In this document: positions 1-7,418 of the stretch, in pieces
Layout: the number at the start of each line of letters is the position of its first letter
Numbering within the stretch: the first letter of the stretch is position 1
Assembly (NCBI RefSeq): GCF_900240315.1
Contig: NZ_OEPZ01000002.1
Coordinates: forward strand, 248,001 to 312,000
DNA length: 64,000 bases
Source of the DNA: Dorea phocaeensis
Lineage (GTDB): Bacteria > Bacillota > Clostridia > Lachnospirales > Lachnospiraceae
Direction of reading: 5' to 3'
Notes under the pieces: generated by a model
Databases searched by the model: none
Told to the model about the DNA's origin: nothing
What the model saw: only the letters and a program-made list of their open reading frames with translations
Program-made: the position numbers and the translations under genes

Positions 1-987
1 TCTGCTTCTGTCCTGCTCGTCCTCTTCCACGCGCCCGATCTTCTTCGCCAGCTTAATAATCCAGTTGGATACCGGGAAGAGAAGAACCGTCGTTCCGATA
101 TTAAATGCGGTATGCACCATACTGATCTGTGTCTGGGTGATAACGCCCGCACCGATATCTGTATTGAGCACCTCAAAGTAGAGAATTGCACCTACACTGA
201 AAATAACGGTACCAATTACGTTAAATAACAAATGCATCAACGCTGCGGTCTTGGCGTTCTTCTTTGCTCCAAGACTTGACAGGATCGCGGTAATACAGGT
301 ACCGATATTCTGTCCCATAATAATGTAAATAGCTGCACTAAACGGAACCAGCCCTGCTGCCGCCAAACTCTGTAAGATACCAACAGATGCAGACGAACTC
401 TGGATAATTGCCGTCACCAGCGTTCCCGCAAGAATACCAAGCAGCGGGTTGCTTCCCAGCGTTACGAAGATATTGCGGAATCCTTCCGAATCCTGAAGCG
501 GAGCAACTGCCGAAGACATGGTCGTAATTCCAACGAACAACAGACCGAATCCTACGATAATGCTTGCCACTTCCTTAGATGAGCGGCGCTTTCCAATTAA
601 CATAATCACAACACCGACCATAATCGCAATCGGCGCCAGTGTAGACGGACTCAATACCTTCGCCCATTCTACGGATGATACCAGCCACCCGGTAACAGTC
701 GTACCGATATTGGCACCCATAATCACACCCATCGCCTGAGTCAGATTCATAATTCCTGCATTTACGAAACCAACAACCATAACCGTCGTTGCGGATGAAC
801 TCTGGATGACTGCCGTGATGACAGCTCCCAAAAGGACTCCCATCATCTTATTCTTTGTCAACACTTCCAGCAGCGACTTCATCCTGTTTCCTGCCGCATT
901 TTCCAGCCCCTGTGCCATGATCTGCATGCCATAGATAAACATGCCCAGACCCCCGACAAACGGTATGAGAATATTAAGGTAATTCAT
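1..987 (-). CDS. Na/Pi cotransporter family protein (5' part, truncated by window edge)
   Basis: The gene starts at the ATG at 987 behind an AGGAGG ribosome site and stays open for 329 codons to the left window edge, so its C-terminus is not seen. The protein is membrane-spanning and carries the inverted duplication typical of the NptA / PF02690 family: QSSSAT near residue 62 and QSSSAS near residue 196, each followed by a GANIGT or GQNIGT loop. The family couples sodium entry to phosphate uptake or export at the cytoplasmic membrane, and members often end in a PhoU-like domain that would lie outside this window. A sigma-A-like promoter (TTGTTT, 17 bp, TATGGT) precedes it. Confidence 0.9.
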   Translation of the reverse strand, partial: MNYLNILIPFVGGLGMFIYGMQIMAQGLENAAGNRMKSLLEVLTKNKMMGVLLGAVITAVIQSSSATTVMVVGFVNAGIMNLTQAMGVIMGANIGTTVTGWLVSSVEWAKVLSPSTLAPIAIMVGVVIMLIGKRRSSKEVASIIVGFGLLFVGITTMSSAVAPLQDSEGFRNIFVTLGSNPLLGILAGTLVTAIIQSSSASVGILQSLAAAGLVPFSAAIYIIMGQNIGTCITAILSSLGAKKNAKTAALMHLLFNVIGTVIFSVGAILYFEVLNTDIGAGVITQTQISMVHTAFNIGTTVLLFPVSNWIIKLAKKIGRVEEDEQDRSR

Positions 988-1026
988 TGTTTTCCTCCTA
1001 AATATGCGTTAAAACTCGTCCTTTTT

Positions 1027-1055
1027 ACCATACCATCTACTTCCTAAGAAAACAA
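1027..1055 (-). promoter_or_regulatory. Putative promoter of the Na/Pi cotransporter gene
   Basis: On the minus strand TTGTTT (1050-1055) and TATGGT (1027-1032) are separated by exactly 17 bp, about 40 bp upstream of the start codon. Both hexamers deviate from consensus, so the call is moderate. Confidence 0.4.
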
Positions 1056-1106
1056 CAAATTTTTTCTATTTTTTCACCATTTTTCAACATTTTCTTTCGT
1101 CTTATT

Positions 1107-1463
1107 TTACTTTTTCATCTTCGGTTCAAAGACCAGAGAAGCCAGATATCCGAAAATAAGTGCCGCGCTGATTCCCACGGCGCTTGACGTAAGTCCTCCC
1201 GCGAAAATTCCCAGAAGCCCCTGGCTGTCTACCGCCTTCTTCACACCCTTCCACAAGAGATTTCCAAATCCAAGAAGCGGTACGCTTGCCCCGGCTCCTC
1301 CATAATCTACAATAGGCTGGTAAATTCCAAAAGCTCCAAGCACCGCTCCCAGACAGACCAAAAGAACCATCACACGCCCCGGCATCAATTTGGTACGATC
1401 CAAAAGGATCTGTACCAGCGCGCAGATCAGCCCGCCTACCCAAAATGCATTGAGATAATCCAT
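1107..1463 (-). CDS. spoVAE: Stage V sporulation protein AE
   Basis: A 118-residue integral membrane protein with about four hydrophobic segments and the glycine-rich YGGAGASVPLLGFGN block shared by SpoVAE and SpoVAC. SpoVA proteins form the inner-spore-membrane channel that moves Ca-dipicolinate into the developing spore and releases it at germination. The ATG overlaps the spoVAD stop by one base (TAATG), implying translational coupling. It is the last gene of the spoVA run; no clear hairpin terminator was seen in the roughly 100 bp before the next gene. Confidence 0.93.
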   Translation of the reverse strand: MDYLNAFWVGGLICALVQILLDRTKLMPGRVMVLLVCLGAVLGAFGIYQPIVDYGGAGASVPLLGFGNLLWKGVKKAVDSQGLLGIFAGGLTSSAVGISAALIFGYLASLVFEPKMKK

Positions 1464-2482
1464 TATTCGAGCCCTCCTTTACAGTGTTCCAGTACAATCC
1501 CGTGTGCAATCCCCGGAACGCTGGCTCCTTCGTTATAACTTACGGTAGACATCAACGCTCCTGTCGGCACGAATAACACCCGTTTCCATTCCCCGTTTGC
1601 AAGCTTGGGCAGAATATAAGAAGAAAGCGTTACCGCCGCACATCCACAGCCGCTTCCCCCGGCGTGGGTATCCTGCAGGTTCTGGTCAAAAATTGTCATT
1701 CCACAGTCCATATGCCGGCTCTTAATGTCAACCCCTTTTCCGCGCATCAGATCAAACAGAATGCTCTGCCCTACATACCCCAGATCTCCCGTAATAATCC
1801 GGTCGTAATCCTCTGTCGTACGCTCAAAATCCTTCAGGTTCTGAAGAATAGTATCGCACGCCGCCGGAGCCATGCAGGCTCCCATGTTCTGGGAATCCCT
1901 TAATCCGTAATCCACAATTTTCCCAATCGTTATCCCGGTTATCCACACCGGACTTTTGCGCTTTCCCACCACAAACGCACCGCTTCCGGTCACCGTCCAG
2001 TGCGCTGACAGCGGGCGCTGCGAAGCATATCCCAGTGGGAAACGGAACTCTTTTTCCGCACTTGCAAAATGGCTGGAAGTCACGGCCAGCATATAATCTC
2101 CATAGCCTGCTGCCACACTCATTCCTGCAAGCGCCAATGCTTCCCCGGACGTGGAACACGCCCCATAAAGGCCGAACATGGGAATCTTAAGCGCTTCCAC
2201 TCCCCTGGAAGTCGCCACTCCCTGGCGCAGCAAATCCCCTCCATACAAGTATCGGATTTCCTCTGGTTTTAAATGGGCTTTGCGAAGCGCCAGCTGACAG
2301 GCTTCTTTTTGCATGGCGCTCTCTGCTTCTTCCCAGGTATTTTCCCCAAACAGGTCTTCCTTTGCCACCAGGTCAAACATCCTTCCAAGAGGGCCTTCTC
2401 CTTCTTTCGTTCCCGCGACAGACGCACTGCTCACCAGATACGCAGGACACTCAAATGCAATACTCTGCGCTCCCCTTATCAT
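1463..2482 (-). CDS. spoVAD: Stage V sporulation protein AD
   Basis: SpoVAD is the thiolase-fold, dipicolinate-binding subunit of the SpoVA channel. The chosen ATG at 2482 (MIRGAQS) overlaps the spoVAC stop as ATGA and has a GGGGGTGAT ribosome site; an in-frame ATG ten codons upstream would lie inside spoVAC and is less likely. The resulting 339 residues match the usual family length. Thiolase-like features include the GACSTSGEALALAG segment and the glycine-rich DTHAGGSGCGCAA block. The protein has no membrane segment and would sit on the outer face of the spore inner membrane with SpoVAC and SpoVAE. Confidence 0.94.
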   Translation of the reverse strand: MIRGAQSIAFECPAYLVSSASVAGTKEGEGPLGRMFDLVAKEDLFGENTWEEAESAMQKEACQLALRKAHLKPEEIRYLYGGDLLRQGVATSRGVEALKIPMFGLYGACSTSGEALALAGMSVAAGYGDYMLAVTSSHFASAEKEFRFPLGYASQRPLSAHWTVTGSGAFVVGKRKSPVWITGITIGKIVDYGLRDSQNMGACMAPAACDTILQNLKDFERTTEDYDRIITGDLGYVGQSILFDLMRGKGVDIKSRHMDCGMTIFDQNLQDTHAGGSGCGCAAVTLSSYILPKLANGEWKRVLFVPTGALMSTVSYNEGASVPGIAHGIVLEHCKGGLE

Positions 2483-2949
2483 CCTATCACCCCCACTTCT
2501 CTTAATATCCAATATCCCAGCCCCAGTGCCCAGCTAGTAAAGACGCCATACAGGATCACCGGCCCTGCAATGGTAAAAATCTTACAACCGATTCCCATAA
2601 CCTGTCCTTCTTTTTTATATTCAATCGCCGGAGCTGCCACAGAATTGGCAAATCCTGTTATGGGCACCAGCGCTCCGGCGCCGCCCCATTTGGCCAGAAC
2701 CGGATAGAATCCCCAGCCAGTTAAGAACACGCTGACAAGTACCAGTATCAGCGATGTCCAGCTTCCGCTGGTGTCCGAATCCATTCCCAAGGATTTACAG
2801 TAATTTAAAATTCCCTGGCCTGCCACACAGATCAGACCGCCGGTCACAAATGCCTTTGCCATATTCATCGGAAGATTGTGTACCGGCGTCTTCTTTTTTA
2901 CATAATTTTGATACGCCATTTGTTGTCTCTGTTCGTCCAATATTCTCAC
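2479..2949 (-). CDS. spoVAC: Stage V sporulation protein AC
   Basis: A 156-residue membrane protein: a polar N-terminus (about 30 residues) is followed by four or so hydrophobic helices and the conserved KWGGAGALVPITGFAN block. SpoVAC is the mechanosensitive channel-forming subunit of the SpoVA complex in Bacillus (established for the family). It overlaps spoVAD by four bases. The 65-bp gap to spoVAB consists of low-complexity repeats of an AAGATAGAAAG-like unit, without a recognisable promoter. Confidence 0.94.
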   Translation of the reverse strand: MRILDEQRQQMAYQNYVKKKTPVHNLPMNMAKAFVTGGLICVAGQGILNYCKSLGMDSDTSGSWTSLILVLVSVFLTGWGFYPVLAKWGGAGALVPITGFANSVAAPAIEYKKEGQVMGIGCKIFTIAGPVILYGVFTSWALGLGYWILREVGVIG

Positions 2950-3014
2950 CTTCGCTTTTCTATCTTGCTTTCTATCTTACTTCTTATTTTACTTTCTATC
3001 TTTTTTCTTCTCAC

Positions 3015-3431
3015 TTACCAGCCCTGCGAGAAGAAAATCAATGCGCCAAATCCTTTGCCAAGGGCAATTCCCAAAATGATATGGGGAACATACCTAAGAA
3101 TTTTTATACGCCTTAAAAATACCGGAAAAAGGTTCAGCATTTCCGCAAGCGCCATTGCCCAGCACCCCACGAAAATTCCTCCCAGAATGCCAAATACCGG
3201 AACAAGCCAGTCGCCTCCCGGAATATCGATCTGATAAATGAAGAAAATATTTCCCAAAATCCCGCCAAGCGCCACCGCATCCTCATACAAAAGGATCTGC
3301 TCTCCCGTATGCGTTCGGTCTGCAAAGTCAGAGATTACCCCCAGTCCGGCAATCAGGGAAAACAGGCCTCCTGCGACTACGATACCGCTGCTAAGGCCGA
3401 TCACTACCATGAGTATCTGTACTGCCCACAT
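3015..3431 (-). CDS. spoVAB: Stage V sporulation protein AB
   Basis: A 138-residue hydrophobic protein with about four transmembrane segments, matching the SpoVAB family in size and composition (for example GGILGNIFFIYQIDIPGGDWLVP read as two blocks around a turn). Its start overlaps the end of spoVAA by 41 bases and has a GGAG ribosome site. SpoVAA and SpoVAB are auxiliary, less conserved members of the SpoVA complex; their exact role is unknown. Confidence 0.88.
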   Translation of the reverse strand: MWAVQILMVVIGLSSGIVVAGGLFSLIAGLGVISDFADRTHTGEQILLYEDAVALGGILGNIFFIYQIDIPGGDWLVPVFGILGGIFVGCWAMALAEMLNLFPVFLRRIKILRYVPHIILGIALGKGFGALIFFSQGW

Positions 3432-4074
3432 CTAGTTCTTTCTCCTTTCTGGAAAAATTTTCGATCAGGGTCGTCTGCAGATCATTTTCGTACAGGCGCA
3501 TTTCCACCTCCATCGGTGTCGGATCCACCGTGAAACGTTTCTTCCCAAAATGATTGAAAAAGGTCAGAATCCCTATCACCAGACCGATGCAGTAAGTCAG
3601 TTCCAGCACCGTAAATCCATCGGAGGCACGCCCCGTCAGCAGTTCATAGATCTGCCCGAATAATTTCACAGTATCCACATCGTTATTAAACGCCATAATC
3701 GAAAATGCTGCTCCTGTAAAGCTGACCGCGACTACGCCCGCCGCTTTCAGATAGTGCCAGATACCTCCCGCCGACTTTTGTTCCTCGTAGGTTACGATAA
3801 AATCACTCTCTCCTATATTTTCAATCTCCACATCGGGGTATTCTTCGTGAATCAGTTCAATGACCTTCAGAATCGACACCGCCTGACGCTCTTGCTTCTT
3901 CGGACGCCCAGAGGACTCTTTCTGGAACTTTAACAGCCGAATCGCTTTTAGCTTCGCCAGTAAAATGGGATTGACCGATTCTATTTTCAGTACGTCTCCC
4001 AAGGTTACTGCCCGTTTTTCAACCTCTATATTCCGATCTGCTTTCAGATATACTGTTTCCTTCTTCTGCGCCAT
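3391..4074 (-). CDS. spoVAA: Stage V sporulation protein AA
   Basis: A 227-residue protein with an N-terminal soluble domain (about residues 1-105; starts MAQKKETVYLKADRNIEV and contains TLGDVLKI), then two hydrophobic segments (about 110-130 and 160-180) and a short charged tail. This is the SpoVAA architecture, in which a small beta domain faces the cytoplasm. Its ATG has GGGGAT upstream. It directly follows a 60-codon ORF, and both lie downstream of a forespore-type promoter at 4291-4321. Confidence 0.88.
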   Translation of the reverse strand: MAQKKETVYLKADRNIEVEKRAVTLGDVLKIESVNPILLAKLKAIRLLKFQKESSGRPKKQERQAVSILKVIELIHEEYPDVEIENIGESDFIVTYEEQKSAGGIWHYLKAAGVVAVSFTGAAFSIMAFNNDVDTVKLFGQIYELLTGRASDGFTVLELTYCIGLVIGILTFFNHFGKKRFTVDPTPMEVEMRLYENDLQTTLIENFSRKEKELDVGSTDTHGSDRP

Positions 4075-4076
4075 GT

Positions 4077-4259
4077 TTATCCCCTACTCTCTTCTCTGCT
4101 CTCTTTCCACACTTCTGTGTATTCTGCATCCACCAGAGTTCCTTCACTGATCAAATCCTCCGACTTCCCAGCATTAAAATAATAAATACATCCGAGAATG
4201 ACCGCCACCGCCACAACGCAAAGCAGGCATACACGGAGTTTTTTTCTTGCATCATCCAT
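4077..4259 (-). CDS. Uncharacterised 60-residue single-pass membrane protein in the sigF-spoVA gap
   Basis: I do not recognise a family. The protein has a short basic N-terminus (MDDARKKLR), one hydrophobic helix at about residues 10-28 and an acidic tail ending in repeated ESREE-type charge. A GAGGTGG ribosome site stands before the ATG, and its stop is only 2-3 bases before the spoVAA start, so it is almost certainly co-translated with the spoVA genes. A sigma-G-like promoter lies 30 bp upstream, so it would be the first gene of the forespore transcript (inference). Confidence 0.75.
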   Translation of the reverse strand: MDDARKKLRVCLLCVVAVAVILGCIYYFNAGKSEDLISEGTLVDAEYTEVWKESREESRG

Positions 4260-4290
4260 ACATTTCCACCTCTTTATGCCATTTGTGGAT

Positions 4291-4321
4291 TAGTATGGAT
4301 GATTCTTCTGAAAAATATACA
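4291..4321 (-). promoter_or_regulatory. Putative forespore (sigma-G/sigma-F) promoter for the spoVA genes
   Basis: On the minus strand TGTATAT (4315-4321) and CATACTA (4291-4297) are separated by 17 bp. CATACTA is the textbook sigma-G -10 element, and TGNATA-like sequence is its -35 partner. The site sits between the sigF stop (4334) and the start of the 60-codon ORF (4259). Confidence 0.7.
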
Positions 4322-4333
4322 CGCGCATGCCTG

Positions 4334-5047
4334 TCAGATTTGTTCTCTTAAATTTTGTAAAATACGTTTTTCCATCCTGGAAACCTGAACCTGCGAAATG
4401 CCAAGTTCCTTTCCTACCTGCGTCTGGGTCTTCTCTGCAAAATATCGAAGATAGAGAAGCCTTCGTTCCTCCTTCTCAAGCCCCGTCAGAAGCTGCGAAA
4501 GAAGCATATGATTGACAATCTGCTCTTCTTGCTCCTTTTCCTGCGGAAGCTTATCCATTAAGCGGACTTCCTGGCCTTCACTTTGGAAAACAGGTCGGTG
4601 AAGAGATTCCACTTCACTTCCGACTTCCAGAGCCATGGTTAATTCCTCTTCATCCACCTGAAGATTCTGTGCCAGTTCACACACTGTTGGTTCCCGCCCC
4701 AACTGCTCCTGCAAAGTCTCTCTGCATTTTCCGGCCCGGTAAGCCAATTCTTTTAGGGAACGGCTGACCTTGATCATTCCATCGTCCCGAAGGAACCGGC
4801 GGATTTCTCCGGAAATCATAGGAACCGCGTAAGTAGAAAATCGTACGTCATAAGAAAGATCAAATTTATCGATCGCCTTTAAAAGCCCGATATTTCCGAT
4901 CTGGAACAGATCCTCCGCCTCCGCGCCCCTGTTATAAAAACGTTTTACAATACACCAGACCAGTCCGGTGTTCTCTTCCACCAATCGTGCCCTTGCTTCT
5001 TCATCCCCCTCGTGAGATTTCTGAATCAAAGCGATTGTGTGGTCCAT
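4334..5047 (-). CDS. sigF: RNA polymerase sporulation sigma factor F
   Basis: A 237-residue sigma-70-type factor. Region 2 carries GLVWCIVKRFYNRGAEAEDL and FSTYAVPMISGEIRRFLRDD; region 4 has the helix-turn-helix QVGKELGISQVQVSRMEKRIL. It directs early forespore transcription and is held inactive by SpoIIAB until SpoIIAA is dephosphorylated. The position behind spoIIAA-spoIIAB separates it from sigma-G, which is otherwise similar. It overlaps the spoIIAB end by 22 bases and has an AGGAAGGAG ribosome site. Confidence 0.95.
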   Translation of the reverse strand: MDHTIALIQKSHEGDEEARARLVEENTGLVWCIVKRFYNRGAEAEDLFQIGNIGLLKAIDKFDLSYDVRFSTYAVPMISGEIRRFLRDDGMIKVSRSLKELAYRAGKCRETLQEQLGREPTVCELAQNLQVDEEELTMALEVGSEVESLHRPVFQSEGQEVRLMDKLPQEKEQEEQIVNHMLLSQLLTGLEKEERRLLYLRYFAEKTQTQVGKELGISQVQVSRMEKRILQNLREQI

Positions 5048-5481
5048 AGTCTCCTTCCTTTTCCAATTGTTTTCTCCATTTTCACGGTCGTTCCCTTTCC
5101 TGGTTCCGACTCTACTTCCAGCTTGTCCATAAATGCTTCCATAAAGGAAAATCCCATGCCGGATCGGTCGAGCTCCGGCTTCGTTGTATAAAGCGGCTCC
5201 ATCGCCTGCTGCACATTTTCCATTCCCACGCCCTCATCTCGAATCGTGAGAAACAATGTGCTTCCCTGCGTTCTCCCATGAATAAAGATACTATGTACCT
5301 CTCCCTCATAGCCATGGATAATTGCATTGGTAACTGCTTCCGACACCGCCGTCTTCACATCCGATACTTCTTCCACTGTCGGATTTAAGGATGTCATAAA
5401 AGCTGCCACCGTCACCCGTGCAAAAGACTCGTTGGATGAACGGCTGTCAAAAATGAGCTCCATTTCATTCGTATGCTCCAT
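5026..5481 (-). CDS. spoIIAB: Anti-sigma F factor SpoIIAB (serine kinase)
   Basis: A 151-residue GHKL-type ATPase/kinase: N box EAVTNAIIHGYEG near residue 45, G1 box IRDEGVGMEN near residue 80 and G2 box DRSGMGFSFMEAFMD near residue 107. It binds sigma-F and phosphorylates SpoIIAA, controlling forespore-specific activation. Start and stop lie within the tightly packed spoIIAA-spoIIAB-sigF run, and a strong GGAGGAGA ribosome site precedes the ATG. Confidence 0.95.
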   Translation of the reverse strand: MEHTNEMELIFDSRSSNESFARVTVAAFMTSLNPTVEEVSDVKTAVSEAVTNAIIHGYEGEVHSIFIHGRTQGSTLFLTIRDEGVGMENVQQAMEPLYTTKPELDRSGMGFSFMEAFMDKLEVESEPGKGTTVKMEKTIGKGRRLWTTQSL

Positions 5482-5793
5482 CTACTTCTCCTCCTCATAT
5501 ATCTGCATAATTTTCGTCACCCCGGACATCGTCAGAATCTTCTTCATTCTCTCACTGGTATGTACTGCACAGACCTGCCCGCCCAACAGGCAGATCTTCC
5601 GATAACGTCCCATGATCACTCCAATCCCGGAACTGTCCATGAAATTCGTATCTGCAAAATCAAATATCACATATCGAATATGATTGCGTGCAATCAGATG
5701 ATCCGATTCCTTGCGTATTTCCTCCACATTATGGTGATCCACCTCTTGGGGCAGAAACACCGTCAGACAATTCTCCTGTACCTGATATTTCAT
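5482..5793 (-). CDS. spoIIAA: Anti-sigma F factor antagonist SpoIIAA
   Basis: A small STAS-domain protein. The start at 5793 (MKYQVQENC) is preferred over an upstream ATG at 5811 because GGAAGG lies at good spacing before it; this gives 103 residues. The phosphorylated serine is in the conserved FMDSSGIGVIMGRY segment (about residues 53-66). When unphosphorylated it displaces SpoIIAB from sigma-F. The stop is directly before the spoIIAB ATG. Confidence 0.95.
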   Translation of the reverse strand: MKYQVQENCLTVFLPQEVDHHNVEEIRKESDHLIARNHIRYVIFDFADTNFMDSSGIGVIMGRYRKICLLGGQVCAVHTSERMKKILTMSGVTKIMQIYEEEK

Positions 5794-5826
5794 GTTTTTC
5801 CTTCCTTTCACCCTGTCCCGAATTGC

Positions 5827-5866
5827 AAAAAAAGATATGCAGAACCTTTTTCTGCATATCTTTTCT
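5827..5866 (-). terminator. Rho-independent terminator downstream of the TPR gene
   Basis: A 15-bp perfect hairpin (AAAAGATATGCAGAA with its complement) followed by a T-run on the minus strand. It separates the TPR gene from spoIIAA, leaving only about 35 bp between the hairpin and the spoIIAA start; no convincing sigma-H promoter was found there. Confidence 0.8.
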
Positions 5867-5921
5867 TTCGTGTATCCGGCGCTTTTTCGCCGCGCCTGTT
5901 TATTCTTATGTTTTTCTCTTG

Positions 5922-7259
5922 TTATTCTTCTCCGCCTGCGCTTTGAGCATCCAGCGCCGCCTGGGCATTTTCTGCCGCCTGCGTTCCCGCGTAGCTTTCG
6001 ATCACCTTCTGGTACTTCAGATTTGCCTGTTCTATATCTCCGGACTTTTCATAAGACTGTGCCAACAGAAGCATGGCCGCTCCGTCGTTATAGCCCTCGT
6101 CCATCTGCATTACCTTCTCCAGATTGGTGATTGCCGACGCATAATTGGCCACCTCAAAGTTCTCCTGTGCGGTTCCAAAGAGATTGGTACACATCCGAGG
6201 ATACAATTCCCCCGTGATCTCTTCGTATTGATCTCTTCCAACGGTTCCCAGGGAATCGGGCACAATCTTTAGAAGCTCTTCCAACATGGCTTCATCTCCC
6301 ATATCCTTCGCCGCATAGTGCTTCGCAATATTCATCACCAGCTCGTAACTATCCTTGGTTGAATTTGCCGTTGCCTGCGCATTCTCCGTCTCTTCACTGG
6401 TAGACCGATACGCATCCAATTCCTTAGTCAACGCACTAATCTCCGCCTCCTGTGTGGCAATCTTATCACTAAATGCCACAGACTGCTCATTGATCTTCTC
6501 CTGTCTGGATGCGGTAATCGCCGGCATCACCAGAAACCACATAACTGCCACGCCCACAACCAGTCCAATCACAATATTTCCAACAGAATGAAGCCCTGCA
6601 TTTTCCTTAAATCCGGAAGACACCGGTTGGATAATCGTCTCATTTCCGATATTGTAGGTAACCGTATGCTGCTCTTTCTTCTCTTTTTCCTTCACCCGCA
6701 CCGTCCGCTCCTTGCGGATTTGATTCAATTCATGCATATACCGCAAGGTAATATCATCCGTCGTATCCAGCTTATACGCCGCCCGGACAGCCTGCCTTGC
6801 CTTGGAATATTGTTCCGTATGCATGTAGATCAATGCCAGCAGCTGGTAAGCCTTTACATAGGATGGATGCGCTGCCACTGCCTTTTTCAGGTGAATAATT
6901 GCAAGATCTTCTCCATTCTGATAACAAATGGAAAGAGCCTGATTATATTTTTTCAGCGCCTGATTGACGGCATCCAGTTCTTCTGGATTCTCGCGCACCT
7001 TTTGAATATAATAATTGGCAATATTTTCGTGAGACTGAAAATTCTTACTTAAAATCCACTCTACCAGCGCCTCTCCCACGTCACCCCGTCCATAATAGAC
7101 GAGTCCCAGAAGATTTCTCGCTGCAATATTGGCTGTATTATATTGTAAACTTTTTTTCAGCGATGTGATGGCTCCGGACAAATCCCGAATATTCGCCTTC
7201 TTCATCCCATCGTTGTACCAGTAGTTCGACTGATACATCAGCTTTGTTGTATATTCCAT
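5922..7259 (-). CDS. Membrane-anchored tetratricopeptide repeat protein
   Basis: A 445-residue protein. Residues 1-190 hold TPR-like helical repeats (ARNLLGLVYYGRGDVGEAL; AYQLLALIYMHTEQYSKAR). One transmembrane helix lies at about 228-250, then a coiled-coil-like stretch at about 255-300 (KINEQSVAFSDKIATQEAEI) and a second TPR set near the C-terminus (LLLAQSYEKSGDIEQANLKY). The topology suggests a cytoplasmic TPR platform and an extracytoplasmic TPR domain. The function is unknown; TPR proteins usually mediate protein contacts. It lies downstream of folC and a 44-residue ORF and ends at a strong terminator. The ATG has GAGGGAAG upstream. Confidence 0.8.
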   Translation of the reverse strand: MEYTTKLMYQSNYWYNDGMKKANIRDLSGAITSLKKSLQYNTANIAARNLLGLVYYGRGDVGEALVEWILSKNFQSHENIANYYIQKVRENPEELDAVNQALKKYNQALSICYQNGEDLAIIHLKKAVAAHPSYVKAYQLLALIYMHTEQYSKARQAVRAAYKLDTTDDITLRYMHELNQIRKERTVRVKEKEKKEQHTVTYNIGNETIIQPVSSGFKENAGLHSVGNIVIGLVVGVAVMWFLVMPAITASRQEKINEQSVAFSDKIATQEAEISALTKELDAYRSTSEETENAQATANSTKDSYELVMNIAKHYAAKDMGDEAMLEELLKIVPDSLGTVGRDQYEEITGELYPRMCTNLFGTAQENFEVANYASAITNLEKVMQMDEGYNDGAAMLLLAQSYEKSGDIEQANLKYQKVIESYAGTQAAENAQAALDAQSAGGEE

Positions 7260-7283
7260 ATACTTCCCTCTGTGACAATTCTT

Positions 7284-7418
7284 TTATTTTGTCTGTTCAA
7301 TCATTTCCCGCAGAATATCCGTCATATCTGTCAGATCTTCCTGATAGACTGCATCTTCAATATCTTCTACTTCCAGGCTTGGCTGGAATTTCTTCAGTTC
7401 TTCCTCAAAATTCAGCAT
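7284..7418 (-). CDS. 44-residue acidic microprotein between folC and the TPR gene
   Basis: This ORF runs from the ATG at 7418, which lies within the last codons of folC, to a TAA at 7284. An AGGAGG ribosome site sits at correct spacing inside the folC end. The product (MLNFEEELKKFQPSLEVED at the N-terminus, IEDAVYQEDL in the middle) is strongly acidic and predicted helical, with no signal or membrane segment. I do not recognise a family. The overlap with folC and the good ribosome site make it likely to be translated. Confidence 0.65.
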   Translation of the reverse strand: MLNFEEELKKFQPSLEVEDIEDAVYQEDLTDMTDILREMIEQTK

